The notes: generated by a model from the sequence alone, not told the origin. A DNA stretch of 64,000 nucleotides from CADDYT01 sp035294125 (GCA_035294125.1 DATGLM010000048.1:248001-312000); one strand, 5' to 3'. Shown: positions 6,994 to 15,864, numbered from the stretch's first letter. A program made the numbers and translations.

Positions 6994-8418
6994 ATGTTTC
7001 TCGAACGTATCGTCACTCAAACACACAGCGATCTGGAGCAGCGCAAAGGCAAGCGCTCGCAGGCAGAGGTGCAGCGACTCGCGGCAGAGCAGCCAGCCCC
7101 GCGAGATATGTGGGCCGCGCTACGCGGTGAAACGGGGCGAACTGTGCGCCTCATCGCCGAGGTGAAACGCGCCTCACCCTCAAAAGGCTTGCTCGCGTCT
7201 GACCTCGACCCGGTGGAACTGGCGCGCACCTACGAGGCAAACGGAGCCAGCGCCATCTCCGTCCTGACCGAGCCGCACTTTTTTCTCGGCTCTCCAACAC
7301 ACCTGTCCGCCGTCAAGCAGGCGGTCAGCGTGCCCGTGCTCTGCAAAGATTTCATTATCGATGAGTACCAGGTGTACGAGGCTCGCTCGTGGGGCGCGGA
7401 CGCCATCCTGCTCATCTGCGCCCTGCTCGACGACAGGCAGTTGCGCCACTTGCTCGGCATTGCGCACTCACAGGGCATGCACTGCCTTGTCGAGACGCAC
7501 AGCGTCGAGGAGGCACAGCGAGCGGTCGAGGCCGGAGCCGTCATCATCGGCGTGAATAGCCGCGACCTCGTGACGTTTGAAATGAACCCCTACCTCATCC
7601 GCGACCTGCGCCACCTGCTGCCGGCAGACCGTATCATCGTCGCCGAAAGCGGCATTCACAGCGCGGCAGACGCTCGACGACTGGCCCGCTACGATGTACA
7701 GGCCATGCTGGTAGGCGAATCGCTCGTCGTCTCGCAAGACGTGCCGGGGCAGATACGCACACTGCTGGCAGGAGCCAATGAGAGCACGCAGGTCAAAATC
7801 TGCGGGCTAAAAACGACTGAACACATCGACGCCGCCATAGACGCGGGAGCCGATATGTTCGGCTTCGTCTTCTACCCACCGAGCCACCGCTATCTCTCGC
7901 CGGAGAAGGCGAGAACGCTGGTAGAAGGCAGCGCCCACTTCGCAGACAAGCATGACAGGGCCGCCCCCGACCTCGTTGGCGTCTTCGTCAACGAGGAGGC
8001 CACGGTGATTAACGATATCGCAGAGCAAGTGGGCCTGCACTTTGTGCAACTCCACGGCAATGAAGCACCCGCATTCTGCCAGCAGATTAAGCGCCCCGTC
8101 ATCAAAGCCATCCAGTTGAGAAACCTGGACGACAGGGCAACCATCGGCATCTACAAAAGCGTCGCGTGGCGCATCCTTCTCGACACCCCTTCAACCGACT
8201 GGGGCGGCAGCGGCGCAATCCATGATTGGAGTGTAGCCCGCACCATTGCTCAAGAGCTACCTATCTTGCTGGCAGGTGGCCTTACACCCGAAAACGCAGC
8301 CGAGGCTATCGCTCAGGTGCGCCCGTGGGGAGTCGATGTGAGCAGCGGCGTCGAGACCAACAAGCAGAAGGACACGCAAAAAATTCGGGCATTTATTGAA
8401 CAGGTACGAAAGCAATAA
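6994..8418 (+). CDS. trpC/trpF: Bifunctional indole-3-glycerol-phosphate synthase / phosphoribosylanthranilate isomerase
   Basis: 474 residues carrying two TIM barrels. Residues 1-255 are TrpC: LIAEVKRASPSKG, SVPVLCKDFIID, GVNSRDLVTFE and AESGI. After a very short linker, residues 262-474 are TrpF: VKICGLKT, GADMFGFVFYPPSHRY, VQLHGNE, LLDTPS, LLAGGLTPENA and GVDVSSGVE. The protein therefore does the Amadori isomerisation and the decarboxylating ring closure. ATG 6994 gives the normal TrpC start MFLERIV; upstream in-frame codons lie inside trpD. The ribosome site is weak (GAGAAAG). A TrpC-TrpF fusion is known from Escherichia coli, but most Gram-positive genomes keep the two separate. Confidence 0.95.
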   Translation: MFLERIVTQTHSDLEQRKGKRSQAEVQRLAAEQPAPRDMWAALRGETGRTVRLIAEVKRASPSKGLLASDLDPVELARTYEANGASAISVLTEPHFFLGSPTHLSAVKQAVSVPVLCKDFIIDEYQVYEARSWGADAILLICALLDDRQLRHLLGIAHSQGMHCLVETHSVEEAQRAVEAGAVIIGVNSRDLVTFEMNPYLIRDLRHLLPADRIIVAESGIHSAADARRLARYDVQAMLVGESLVVSQDVPGQIRTLLAGANESTQVKICGLKTTEHIDAAIDAGADMFGFVFYPPSHRYLSPEKARTLVEGSAHFADKHDRAAPDLVGVFVNEEATVINDIAEQVGLHFVQLHGNEAPAFCQQIKRPVIKAIQLRNLDDRATIGIYKSVAWRILLDTPSTDWGGSGAIHDWSVARTIAQELPILLAGGLTPENAAEAIAQVRPWGVDVSSGVETNKQKDTQKIRAFIEQVRKQ

Positions 8419-8421
8419 ACC

Positions 8422-9690
8422 ATGCAAATACAACAAGAGCAAACAACGTATCAGCACCATCTCTACCCTGATGAGCGCGGGCGCTACGGGGATTTCGGCG
8501 GCAAGTTCGTTCCCGAAAGCCTGATGGCCGCGCTGGCGGAGTTGGAGAGCGCCTATCAGGAGACACGCAGTGATGCCGCCTTCCAGCAGGAATTGCGGCA
8601 GCAACTCCACAGCTTTGTGGGTCGCCCGACAACGCTGCATTACGTGCCGCGCTTTTCAGAGCTGGTCGCGCCCGGCGTCAAGGTCTATCTGAAGCGCGAG
8701 GACCTGGCGCATACTGGCGCGCACAAAATCAATAACGCACTGGGGCAGGGACTGCTGGCGAAGCGCATGGGCAAGAAGCGCATCATCGCCGAGACAGGCG
8801 CGGGCCAGCACGGTGTGGCTACCGCGACGGTCTGCGCCATGCTCGGCCTGGAATGCATCGTCTACATGGGCGAACTGGACATCCAGCGCCAATCGCTCAA
8901 CGTCTTCCGCATGAAGCTCCTCGGTGCTGAGGTGCGCTCCGTCTCCAGCGGCAGCCGCACGCTCAAGGACGCCATCAACGAAGCCCTCCGCGACTGGGTG
9001 ACGAACGTGGAGACGACGTTCTACCTGATCGGCTCTGCCGTCGGGCCGCACCCCTACCCACGCATCGTGCGCGATTTCCAATCCGTCATCGGTAGCGAGG
9101 CGCGCGAGCAAATCCTGGCGCAGGAAGGTCGCCTGCCTGATCTCGTCGTCGCCTGCGTCGGTGGCGGCAGCAACGCCATCGGCATCTTCTACCCCTTTGC
9201 CGATGCCCTTGCAGTGCAATTGCTCGGCGTGGAAGCCGGTGGTACTGGCGGCACTGGCCGTGCCGGTAATAACGAGGCAAGCCTTGAACCGGGCAAACAC
9301 GCTGCCACGCTTACAGCCGGTCAGCCCGGCGTGCTGCATGGCGCGTTAAGCTACCTGCTGCAAAACGAGGATGGACAGGTGCTGGATACGCACAGCATTT
9401 CTGCCGGCCTGGACTACCCCGGTGTTGGCCCCGAACACAGCTATCTCAAAGAGACAGGCCGCGCCACTTATGTCTCCGCCAGCGACGAAACGGCGCTCAG
9501 AGGGCTGAAAGCTCTGAGCCAGAGCGAGGGCATTATCCCCGCCCTCGAACCCGCTCACGCCCTCGGCTACCTGCTGCAAATGGGTGAAGAGGGCAGGCTA
9601 CCCTCCGGATCGCTGGTGGTTGTGAACCTCTCCGGGCGCGGCGACAAAGATATGCTGACGGTAGCACAGGCGCTCAACGTTACCTTATAA
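8422..9690 (+). CDS. trpB: Tryptophan synthase beta chain
   Basis: 422 residues. The PLP lysine lies in HTGAHKINNALGQ. TAETGAGQHG-type sequence (IAETGAGQHGVATATV), the phosphate-binding loop CVGGGSNAIGIFYPF, GVEAGG and the C-terminal NLSGRGDKD are present. This is the TrpB1 type that works in the alpha2-beta2 complex, condensing indole with serine. It starts 3 nt after trpC/F; translational coupling is likely because no strong ribosome site is visible. Confidence 0.97.
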   Translation: MQIQQEQTTYQHHLYPDERGRYGDFGGKFVPESLMAALAELESAYQETRSDAAFQQELRQQLHSFVGRPTTLHYVPRFSELVAPGVKVYLKREDLAHTGAHKINNALGQGLLAKRMGKKRIIAETGAGQHGVATATVCAMLGLECIVYMGELDIQRQSLNVFRMKLLGAEVRSVSSGSRTLKDAINEALRDWVTNVETTFYLIGSAVGPHPYPRIVRDFQSVIGSEAREQILAQEGRLPDLVVACVGGGSNAIGIFYPFADALAVQLLGVEAGGTGGTGRAGNNEASLEPGKHAATLTAGQPGVLHGALSYLLQNEDGQVLDTHSISAGLDYPGVGPEHSYLKETGRATYVSASDETALRGLKALSQSEGIIPALEPAHALGYLLQMGEEGRLPSGSLVVVNLSGRGDKDMLTVAQALNVTL

Positions 9691-9706
9691 GGGAGAAGAT
9701 ACAGCT

Positions 9707-10558
9707 ATGCAACAGACATCAACACAAACGAACACACCGCCAGCAAAAAGAATTGTTGCCGCCTTCGAGCAGGCAAAAAACGAGGGACGCGGGGTCATCA
9801 TCCCCTACTTTATGTGTGGCTATCCAACGGCGCAGCAAAGCGTTGAACTGGTGCTGGCTGCGGCAGAAGGAGGGGCAGACATCATCGAGCTAGGCATGCC
9901 CTTCAGCGACCCCCTGGCGGATGGCGCGACCATCCAGCACGCCGGATATGTCGCGCTCGAAGGCGGCATGACCATCGCGGGCTGCATGGAGATTGCCCGC
10001 CAGGTCTCGGCCCGCAGCGACGTGCCACTGCTCTTGATGGGCTACTACAATCCCGTGCTGGCCTATGGCCTCGAACGATTCTGCCAGGACGCCGCCAGCA
10101 ACGGCATCTGTGGCCTGATTATCCCCGACCTGCCGCCCGAAGAGTCCCAACCCTTGCAGTCAGCAGCCTACCATCACGGTCTCTCGCTCGTCTTCCTCGT
10201 GCCGCCCACCACGCCGAATGAGCGCATCGCCCGGATCGCGCGCCTGACAGCCGATGGTCCAGGTAGCTTTATCTACTGTGTCTCTCTGAGCGGCGTCACC
10301 GGCTCGCGCACCTCGCTGCCCCCTCATTTGCAGGAGTTCATTGAGCGGGTTCGCGGCTATACGAAAGAGTATGACATCCCCCTGGCCGTCGGCTTTGGTC
10401 TCTCCACCCCTGAACACATCGCCGAAGTCACCAGCTACGCCGAGGGCGCCGTCATCGGCAGCGCCCTCGTCAACCTGATCGACCGGCATGAGGCGAGCGA
10501 GCAGGCCAAAGCGGTCAGAGCATATATTCACAGCCTTTCTCCTCGAAAAGCGCGCTGA
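9707..10558 (+). CDS. trpA: Tryptophan synthase alpha chain
   Basis: 283 residues, TIM barrel. Seen are IPYFMCGYPTAQQS, the catalytic Glu in DIIELGMPFSDPLADG, the catalytic Asp in GLIIPDLPPEES, and YCVSLSGVTGSR with the phosphate-binding GFGLSTPEH. It cleaves indole-3-glycerol phosphate and channels indole to TrpB. AAGGGAGAAG (9689-9698) precedes the ATG. It is the last gene of the trp operon. No clear terminator follows; the next gene has its own -10. Confidence 0.97.
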   Translation: MQQTSTQTNTPPAKRIVAAFEQAKNEGRGVIIPYFMCGYPTAQQSVELVLAAAEGGADIIELGMPFSDPLADGATIQHAGYVALEGGMTIAGCMEIARQVSARSDVPLLLMGYYNPVLAYGLERFCQDAASNGICGLIIPDLPPEESQPLQSAAYHHGLSLVFLVPPTTPNERIARIARLTADGPGSFIYCVSLSGVTGSRTSLPPHLQEFIERVRGYTKEYDIPLAVGFGLSTPEHIAEVTSYAEGAVIGSALVNLIDRHEASEQAKAVRAYIHSLSPRKAR

Positions 10559-10586
10559 GTCAGGCTGCACGGTTTTTGACAGCAGG

Positions 10587-10595
10587 TGATATACT
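10587..10595 (+). promoter_or_regulatory. Extended -10 promoter
   Basis: TGATATACT (10587-10595) is a TGnTATACT extended -10 located 31 nt before the next start codon. A TTGACA at 10576-10581 is only 8 bp away, too close to act as its -35. Confidence 0.45.
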
Positions 10596-10625
10596 CAGGA
10601 AAACAGAGGAGTTTGGAGAAAGCCG

Positions 10626-11297
10626 ATGGCGCAGCAACCGGGTGCAGATGATACTGAAGAAGTTGTAGTTCCAGGTGTAGCATCCATTGTTGGTATCCTT
10701 ATGACCGGGCTGCTTTACCTGGTGCTTCCGGCAAATGTGACCATCGGCCCGAACTGGCTCCTGCTGCTCATCGAAGGAATATTTGTAGTTCCACTGCTCA
10801 TCGATATTCTGACAGTGGTAGACCTCCCACATACATTCAGGCGTATCCTTGTGCTGGTACCTCTTAGCGCGAGCACAGTAGCACTCATTGTCAGCGTTGC
10901 GCTCTTCGTCCTCACGCTGGCAGCGAACACCAACGCGAACAATTTGCTAAGGGGCGGCGCATTGCTCTGGGTTTTCAATATCCTGGTCTTCGCTTTGTGG
11001 TACTGGGAAGTCGATGGCGGTGGTCCCATAAAACGCCATCTCTCCGGGCTGATACCCACAGATTTTCTGTTTCCACAACAAACGAACGATTTCCCTCAAC
11101 CCGCAAATAGCAGACGTTGGGAACCCCATTTCCTTGATTATCTCTTCCTCGCTTTTACGAGCGCAACCGCGCTAAGTCCTGCCGATACGTACCCGCTCAC
11201 AAGAGCGGCCAAAACACTGATGATGATGGAGGGACTGATTTCTCTTGTAGTCGCCGCGTTACTTGTTGCCCGCGCCGTCAATATCCTGGGCAAGTGA
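10626..11297 (+). CDS. Membrane protein with DUF1345/ion-channel-like C-terminus
   Basis: 223 residues. The N-terminus (1-17) is acidic. Membrane segments are at about 19-40, 45-67, 76-100 and 107-128. A hydrophilic loop of about 45 residues follows, then a final hydrophobic hairpin (about 172-220) with LDYLFLAFTSATALSPAD between its helices. That layout (pore helix, short loop, final helix ending ARAVNIL) resembles both DUF1345 and two-helix channel domains, but no TVGYG selectivity filter is present. Function unknown. GGAG (10615-10618) sits 7 nt before the ATG. The gene lies between trpA and aroH on the same strand; a metabolic link is not evident. Confidence 0.7.
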   Translation: MAQQPGADDTEEVVVPGVASIVGILMTGLLYLVLPANVTIGPNWLLLLIEGIFVVPLLIDILTVVDLPHTFRRILVLVPLSASTVALIVSVALFVLTLAANTNANNLLRGGALLWVFNILVFALWYWEVDGGGPIKRHLSGLIPTDFLFPQQTNDFPQPANSRRWEPHFLDYLFLAFTSATALSPADTYPLTRAAKTLMMMEGLISLVVAALLVARAVNILGK

Positions 11298-11493
11298 AAG
11301 GATCTGCTCTTCCTGTTTTTTTAGCCTGCCCATCCGCCAGTCCGGGCAGGCGCTCTTCCCCACCATCACGCTTCGGCACGCAATTGGCATCGCTCCCTTC
11401 TTCGTTCGGTTCTGCCCTTTTTCAACATGTTATACAGCGAAGCGTTACAACGCCAGTCTGGGGCAAGTCATCCCTCAAAACTCTTCTATAGAC

Positions 11494-11522
11494 TTGCGGA
11501 TTATCATTTCACCCGATACAAT
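11494..11522 (+). promoter_or_regulatory. Promoter of the aroH-aroF pair
   Basis: TTGCGG (11494-11499), a 17-bp spacer and TACAAT (11517-11522). The start of transcription would be near 11529, giving a 66-nt leader before aroH with a small hairpin (CTTAC/GTAAG near 11541-11555). The rest of the 297-bp gap after the membrane gene shows nothing else. Confidence 0.7.
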
Positions 11523-11594
11523 ATAGACAAGTCTGCGCACTTACTTCTCGTAAGTAGACAAAACTTGTGACTCTATGAAAGGGGTGGACGCGCA

Positions 11595-11990
11595 ATGTAT
11601 TGCCGGGGTATCCGGGGAGCAACTACTGTTGAGCAGAATGGGCGGGAGGAGATTCTGGCCGCTACAGGCGAACTGCTTCAGGCCATAGTTCGGCGCAATG
11701 AACTGGAGACTGACCAGATCGCCAGCGCCATTTTTACAGTCACCGATGATCTGAATGCCGCCTTTCCCGCTGTAGCGGCACGCAGTCTCGGCTGGACGGA
11801 AGTGGCCCTCATCTGCGCCCGCGAGATACCAGTTCCCGGCAGCCTGCCCAGATGCATTCGCGTGCTGCTGCATGTCAACACTGAACGCAGCGCCGCCGAG
11901 ATGCAGCACATTTACCTGCATCGAGCCACCAGCTTGCGCCCGGAATTCGGCATGGACAGTACGGACCCTGAACAGGATGTCGTGTCGTAA
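11595..11990 (+). CDS. aroH: Chorismate mutase, AroH type
   Basis: 131 residues, the monofunctional trimeric AroH fold known from Bacillus subtilis. The signature RGIRGATTV contains the catalytic Arg (R7). CAREIPVPGSLPRCIRVL carries the Cys74-Glu77 pair and the second Arg (R89) expected in the active site. It rearranges chorismate to prephenate, the branch to Phe and Tyr that competes with the adjacent trp operon. AAGGGG lies about 11 nt before the ATG. The acidic C-terminal tail is unremarkable. Confidence 0.94.
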   Translation: MYCRGIRGATTVEQNGREEILAATGELLQAIVRRNELETDQIASAIFTVTDDLNAAFPAVAARSLGWTEVALICAREIPVPGSLPRCIRVLLHVNTERSAAEMQHIYLHRATSLRPEFGMDSTDPEQDVVS

Positions 11991-12138
11991 CGGGCTATCG
12001 TACATTCAGGAAGAAGAGATCAGGCTATCATGACGATGAGGTCAGGATGCGCCGGGTGCTGCAATGGAGAGCCAGCAAGGTAGAAGCTAACCACCAGACA
12101 GTTACCGACTCATTTTGACACAGGAGGAAGCAAATTTC

Positions 12139-13218
12139 ATGATCGTCGTGATGAAGGCCAATTGTAAAGACGAAGACATTGACCACGTAATGCACTTTCT
12201 CGCCAACCACGGGCTGAGCGGCCACCCGTCGCGAGGCGTCCAACGCACCGTTATCGGCGTGCTGGGGGCCGTCGGGCCAACGGGTGTACCGGGCAGCATT
12301 GGCGGCATCAATCCGGGGCTGGGAGAGGCGCTGGAAGGTCTGGCGGGAGTGGAAAGCGTATTACGTGTCTCCAAGCCGTACAAACTCGCCAGCCGCGAAT
12401 TTCATCCCATAGATACCACTGTCGAGGTCTCCGTCCCCTGTGTTGCAGGCAGGAAAGTCAGCATCGGCGGCCAGAGCGTGGTGATGATGGCGGGGCCTTG
12501 CACTGTTGAAAGCGAAAAGCAGTTGATGACGACGGCGCAGGCGGTGCGCGAGGCCGGGGCGGTGATCTTGCGCGGCGGGGCCTTCAAACCCTCCACCTCA
12601 CCCTATGGCTTTCGTGGCCTGGGAGAAGACGGCCTGAAGTTGCTGGCAAAGGCCCGCGACGAGTTCGGCATGGCCGTGATTACCGAGGTGATGACGCCCA
12701 ACGACGTGCCACTGGTCAGCGAATACGCCGATATCCTGCAAATCGGCACGCGCAACATGCAGAACTACTTCCTGCTGGACGAGGTGGGACGCACGCGCAT
12801 GCCGGTCATGCTCAAACGCGGCATGTCGGCCACCATCGAGGAGTGGCTACTGGCGGCGGAATACATCCTCTCACAGGGCAACCCCAATGTCATCCTCTGC
12901 GAGCGCGGCATCCGCACCTTTGAAAAGGCCACGCGCAACACTATGGATATCAGCGCCATTCCCCTCATCAAGCAGCTTTCGCACCTGCCCATTATCTCTG
13001 ACCCCAGTCAGGGAACGGGTCGGCGCGACCTCGTGGCCCCCATGACACTGGCCTCCATTGCCGCTGGAGCCGATGGCCTCATTATCGAAGTCCATCCCAA
13101 CCCCGATGAGGCCCTCAAAGACGGCGCGCAGTCGCTGACCATTACCCAATTCCAGGACCTGATGCCCCAGGCTCACGCCGTTGCCACCGCCATCGGACGC
13201 GACATAATTATGGAATAA
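12139..13218 (+). CDS. aroF: 3-deoxy-7-phosphoheptulonate (DAHP) synthase, AroF/KDO8PS-like class
   Basis: 359 residues. Residues 1-85 are the ferredoxin-like regulatory domain (MIVVMKANCKDEDIDHVMHF) found in Thermotoga-type DAHP synthases. The rest is the class I beta barrel: MAGPCTVES, LRGGAFKPSTSPYGFRGLG, ITEVMTPNDV, QIGTRNMQNY, MLKRGMSAT, LCERGIRTFE, SDPSQGTGRRD and IIEVHPNPDEA. It condenses PEP and erythrose-4-phosphate, the first shikimate step; the N-terminal domain normally confers Tyr or Phe inhibition. AGGAGGAAG (12122-12130) sits 8 nt before the ATG. The 148-nt stretch between aroH and this gene shows no clear attenuator. Cotranscription with aroH is likely. Confidence 0.95.
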   Translation: MIVVMKANCKDEDIDHVMHFLANHGLSGHPSRGVQRTVIGVLGAVGPTGVPGSIGGINPGLGEALEGLAGVESVLRVSKPYKLASREFHPIDTTVEVSVPCVAGRKVSIGGQSVVMMAGPCTVESEKQLMTTAQAVREAGAVILRGGAFKPSTSPYGFRGLGEDGLKLLAKARDEFGMAVITEVMTPNDVPLVSEYADILQIGTRNMQNYFLLDEVGRTRMPVMLKRGMSATIEEWLLAAEYILSQGNPNVILCERGIRTFEKATRNTMDISAIPLIKQLSHLPIISDPSQGTGRRDLVAPMTLASIAAGADGLIIEVHPNPDEALKDGAQSLTITQFQDLMPQAHAVATAIGRDIIME

Positions 13219-13273
13219 CCTCAGAAAGAGACAGGAAAAGGCAACTGGCAGCTATAAAAAGCTGGCCTGGACA

Positions 13274-13358
13274 TGTCATTCTGAGCGAAGCGAAGAATCT
13301 CACGTGAACCTTCTCGATCGGTTAGTCGCCGGGATTCTTCGCTTCGCTCAGAATGACA
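13274..13358. repeat. 26-bp perfect inverted repeat, REP-like
   Basis: TGTCATTCTGAGCGAAGCGA begins the left arm (13274-13299), matched exactly by the reverse complement at 13333-13358, with a 33-nt loop. Repeats beginning GTCATTCTGAGCGAAGCG are familiar intergenic palindromes in several phyla. It lies 55 bp after aroF and may end transcription or be a mini-repeat of mobile origin. Confidence 0.85.
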
Positions 13359-13547
13359 TTCGATTTGATGATACAGGGATCAGAGAAGGGTCAACACCCG
13401 CAAGAAACAGTTCTGAAGAAGGGGCACATTCGCGTCTCCAGACGCATGTGTAAAAAAGTTGTCCTGGCTATACTTCTCTCAGTTGATGCAACCAAACGTC
13501 GCAATCAGTTCGAGAATGTCGAAGTCAATGCGAGAAAGGAAAAAGCC

Positions 13548-14327
13548 ATGTTGACAGCAAACAATCAGGTTCAACAAACACAGCACGACTCTCTGGTAAC
13601 GAAACTGCTGATCGCGTGTGGAGCGATTGGCCCTATTCTCTTCACCCTCGTGTTTCTGGTCGAGGGAGCCACGCGCCCCGGCTACAGCCAGTGGCGCGAT
13701 TTCGTAAGCGAACTCGGTGCAAGCAATCAAGGATGGATACAGGACATAAACTTCATCTTCTGCGGACTCTGCATGATCTGCTTTGCTATTGGACTGAGAC
13801 TGGTGCTGCGAGCAGGCAGAGGCTCGGTTGCGGGGCCGTTGTTCCTGGGCCTCTTCGGACTGTCCCTCATTATCGCGGGCATCTTCCCTTCTGATCCGAG
13901 CCTGGGCTATTATCCAGATGGCTTCACTACCGTCCACACCCTGCACGGGATCATTCACGCGGCCAATGCCATTCCCGCTTTCGGTACTCTGACCATTGCC
14001 ATTCTGGTGCTGGCATTACGCTTCGTAAGCGATCCCGTCTGGCGCGGCTGGAGCCTTTACTCGCTGCTCTCAGCCATCTTCCTGATCGGGTTTTTCATCG
14101 CATGCGTCTACGTCTCGGGTCTCGATCAAAATGGTGTTCTCCCCAACTCACCAACCGGCTTTTTCGAGCGCATTGCCATCATCGTCGGCTGGACCTGGCT
14201 CGCCCTCGTAGCCATGAAGCAGTTTCGCTTGGTGCGCTCTCCGGCCTCCTCGCGGCATGTCACAGAGAAAGAGCTTGATCCTCCGTCTCACCCCGTAACA
14301 GCGATCAACGGAGCGATTACAGAGTAG
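13548..14327 (+). CDS. DUF998 family membrane protein
   Basis: 259 residues. After a short polar head come six to seven membrane segments (first about 23-45). The family-type loop GATRPGYSQWRDFVSELG precedes the second segment, with FPSDPSLGYYPDGFTTVHTLHG in the middle. These match the DUF998 family; no activity is established for it. ATG 13548 is preferred because AAAGGA (13535-13540) sits 7 nt upstream; the longer frame back to 13353 runs into the inverted repeat and is not credible. The C-terminal 40 residues are hydrophilic and cytoplasmic. It is followed by a strong bidirectional terminator. Confidence 0.8.
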   Translation: MLTANNQVQQTQHDSLVTKLLIACGAIGPILFTLVFLVEGATRPGYSQWRDFVSELGASNQGWIQDINFIFCGLCMICFAIGLRLVLRAGRGSVAGPLFLGLFGLSLIIAGIFPSDPSLGYYPDGFTTVHTLHGIIHAANAIPAFGTLTIAILVLALRFVSDPVWRGWSLYSLLSAIFLIGFFIACVYVSGLDQNGVLPNSPTGFFERIAIIVGWTWLALVAMKQFRLVRSPASSRHVTEKELDPPSHPVTAINGAITE

Positions 14328-14393
14328 AGTTGAATAGCACAGCAAAAACGGGTAGCTTTATAGCTGCCCGTTTTTGCTGTGCTATTCAACTCT
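14326..14393. terminator. Strong hairpin terminator
   Basis: Arms of 32 nt (14326-14357 and 14362-14393) pair with a single G-U type difference around TTTA. The stem contains GCAAAAACGGG / CCCGTTTTTGC, so a run of five T follows a GC-rich inner stem. It overlaps the last codon of the DUF998 gene. Confidence 0.85.
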
Positions 14394-14511
14394 ATTGCGG
14401 TCATACTATTATACTTTTCAGGGGTGATCTTCCACCGAACACTTAACAGTAAATTCTCTATCTACGCCTTGTTCCTTCCTATTGTTATAATAAGTACATC
14501 AGGAGGTCAGT

Positions 14512-14925
14512 ATGGCCGCACTGCTCCGCAACCGCAACTTCACATTGCTCTGGGTTGGTCAATTCATTTCCCCGGTTGGAGATTATAGGAGCGGTAACAC
14601 TGGTTTTTGTGCGGATACCGCTGCTTCCCCTGGTACTCACCTTGACTGCATTGAGCGGCGTATGCGTTGTTGGTTCCGTCGTCACCAAACAAACACTGGT
14701 TCAGCTCAATACAACTGATGCCTATAGGGGCGCGTTTTTGCCTCGTTAGCAATGATGGATTACCTCTCGGTTCTTGTTGGCATGCTTATAGCGACCATGA
14801 TAGGAGATCGGCTCGGTCCGTCGATCCTGCTGAACTGGTCTGACATCCTCTATATGCTTGCTGGACTGGTAGTCCTCGTCATGTTGAGGCAGGCATGGTT
14901 TCTGAGCACCATCCTCAAGCAAGTT
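14512..14925 (+). pseudogene. Major facilitator superfamily transporter, degraded with internal deletion
   Basis: A strong ribosome site (AGGAGGT, 14501-14507) and ATG (14512) start a typical MFS N-terminus, LLRNRNFTLLWVGQFIS. After about 22 codons the sequence jumps to a late part of such proteins. A shifted frame reads GAVTLVFVRIPLLPLVLTL and then TKQTLVQLNTTDAYRG, the motif between helices 10 and 11. Further on another frame reads GMLIATMIGDRLGPSILLNW and LYMLAGLVVLVMLR, the last helices. The gene thus lost its middle (about 250 codons) and has frameshifts. It probably once encoded an EntS-like exporter. It ends against the convergent PAP2 gene. Confidence 0.8.
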
Positions 14926-15727
14926 GAGCCTGATTGGGCTTTTCGCCTCTCTTTTTTGCACGATGCTCTGTCCACAGACGGCTAACCCACTGATACAGAA
15001 AAATGAAGAGGGCCAGCCAGAGCACGGCAACCAGGTAGGCCCCCAGGACATCGAGCGGGTGATGCTCGCCCGACTCCAGCCGTGCATAGCCAACCGCGAG
15101 TATATAGAGGACAAACAACACCTGGAAGGGGATCAGCACCCAACGGTAAGGCCATTGGCGTGCTCGCGGCGTAAAGGTCAGGTAGAGCAGGAAGCCATAC
15201 AGCACAGTATCGTGAAAAACGTGGCCGGATGGGAAGCTGTAGGCCCCGATATTGCGGTGAACGCAGACATCCTGAGCCGTAGTGTAGCGGGGGCGAGCCA
15301 CCAGTTTTTCAACGGCGAACCAGACACCACTGGAACTCAGCACAGCCAGCCCTAAAAAGATGGCCTGCAAGGCCATTCGAAACAGGAACAGGACAATCAT
15401 CCAGCCTATCGGGATAATAACGGCCTGAAGTGGGTCATTCAAGCTGTTGATAAAATCGACCACCCTGTCACTCCAGGAACTCGACTGCACATGATAGATG
15501 CAGGGCACTGGATGTTGCCCTTGAATAATATTAGTAATCTGGAGTTCAAACGGCCACGCAGCCGGATGATTATGGACAACGACGGCCAGTGTAGAGAACA
15601 ATATAGCACCGATAACCCAGAGCACAATGCCCATTACCAGCCCCTGAGAAATACCCGGCCCTTTTCCACCGGATAGCGTATCCCTCTTAGAGGGATACTG
15701 TGCATGGGAAGATGTTGCACTTTGCAT
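14915..15727 (-). CDS. PAP2-family membrane phosphatase
   Basis: 270 residues with about six membrane helices (first about 28-52). The three phosphatase motifs are present: KLVARPRYT (K-x6-RP type), FPSGHVFHD, and ARLESGEHHPLDVLGAY (SR-x5-H-x3-D type). The conserved Ser-Arg of motif 3 appears as Ala-Arg. Family members dephosphorylate phosphatidic acid, undecaprenyl pyrophosphate or related lipids at the outer face of the membrane; the substrate here is not evident. The start has AAGGAGGTCACTGC upstream, an excellent ribosome site. It lies downstream of the DUF1786 gene on the same strand, 137 bp apart. Confidence 0.88.
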   Translation of the reverse strand: MQSATSSHAQYPSKRDTLSGGKGPGISQGLVMGIVLWVIGAILFSTLAVVVHNHPAAWPFELQITNIIQGQHPVPCIYHVQSSSWSDRVVDFINSLNDPLQAVIIPIGWMIVLFLFRMALQAIFLGLAVLSSSGVWFAVEKLVARPRYTTAQDVCVHRNIGAYSFPSGHVFHDTVLYGFLLYLTFTPRARQWPYRWVLIPFQVLFVLYILAVGYARLESGEHHPLDVLGAYLVAVLWLALFIFLYQWVSRLWTEHRAKKRGEKPNQAQLA

Positions 15728-15864
15728 GCAGTGACCTCCTTACAGAAAATCAGGCCAGCGCCTGTAACTCAAAACACGGTTGAGGTCTGGCAGGAGAATA
15801 CACGGCTTGCTTTGTGAAACTTGCCTATCAGCCAGTAGGGCAAACACGCGAATAATCGTTCTCT

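Noticed and set aside
10576..10595. TTGACA-TATACT promoter
   Set aside because: Spacing is only 8 bp; the extended -10 alone is kept.
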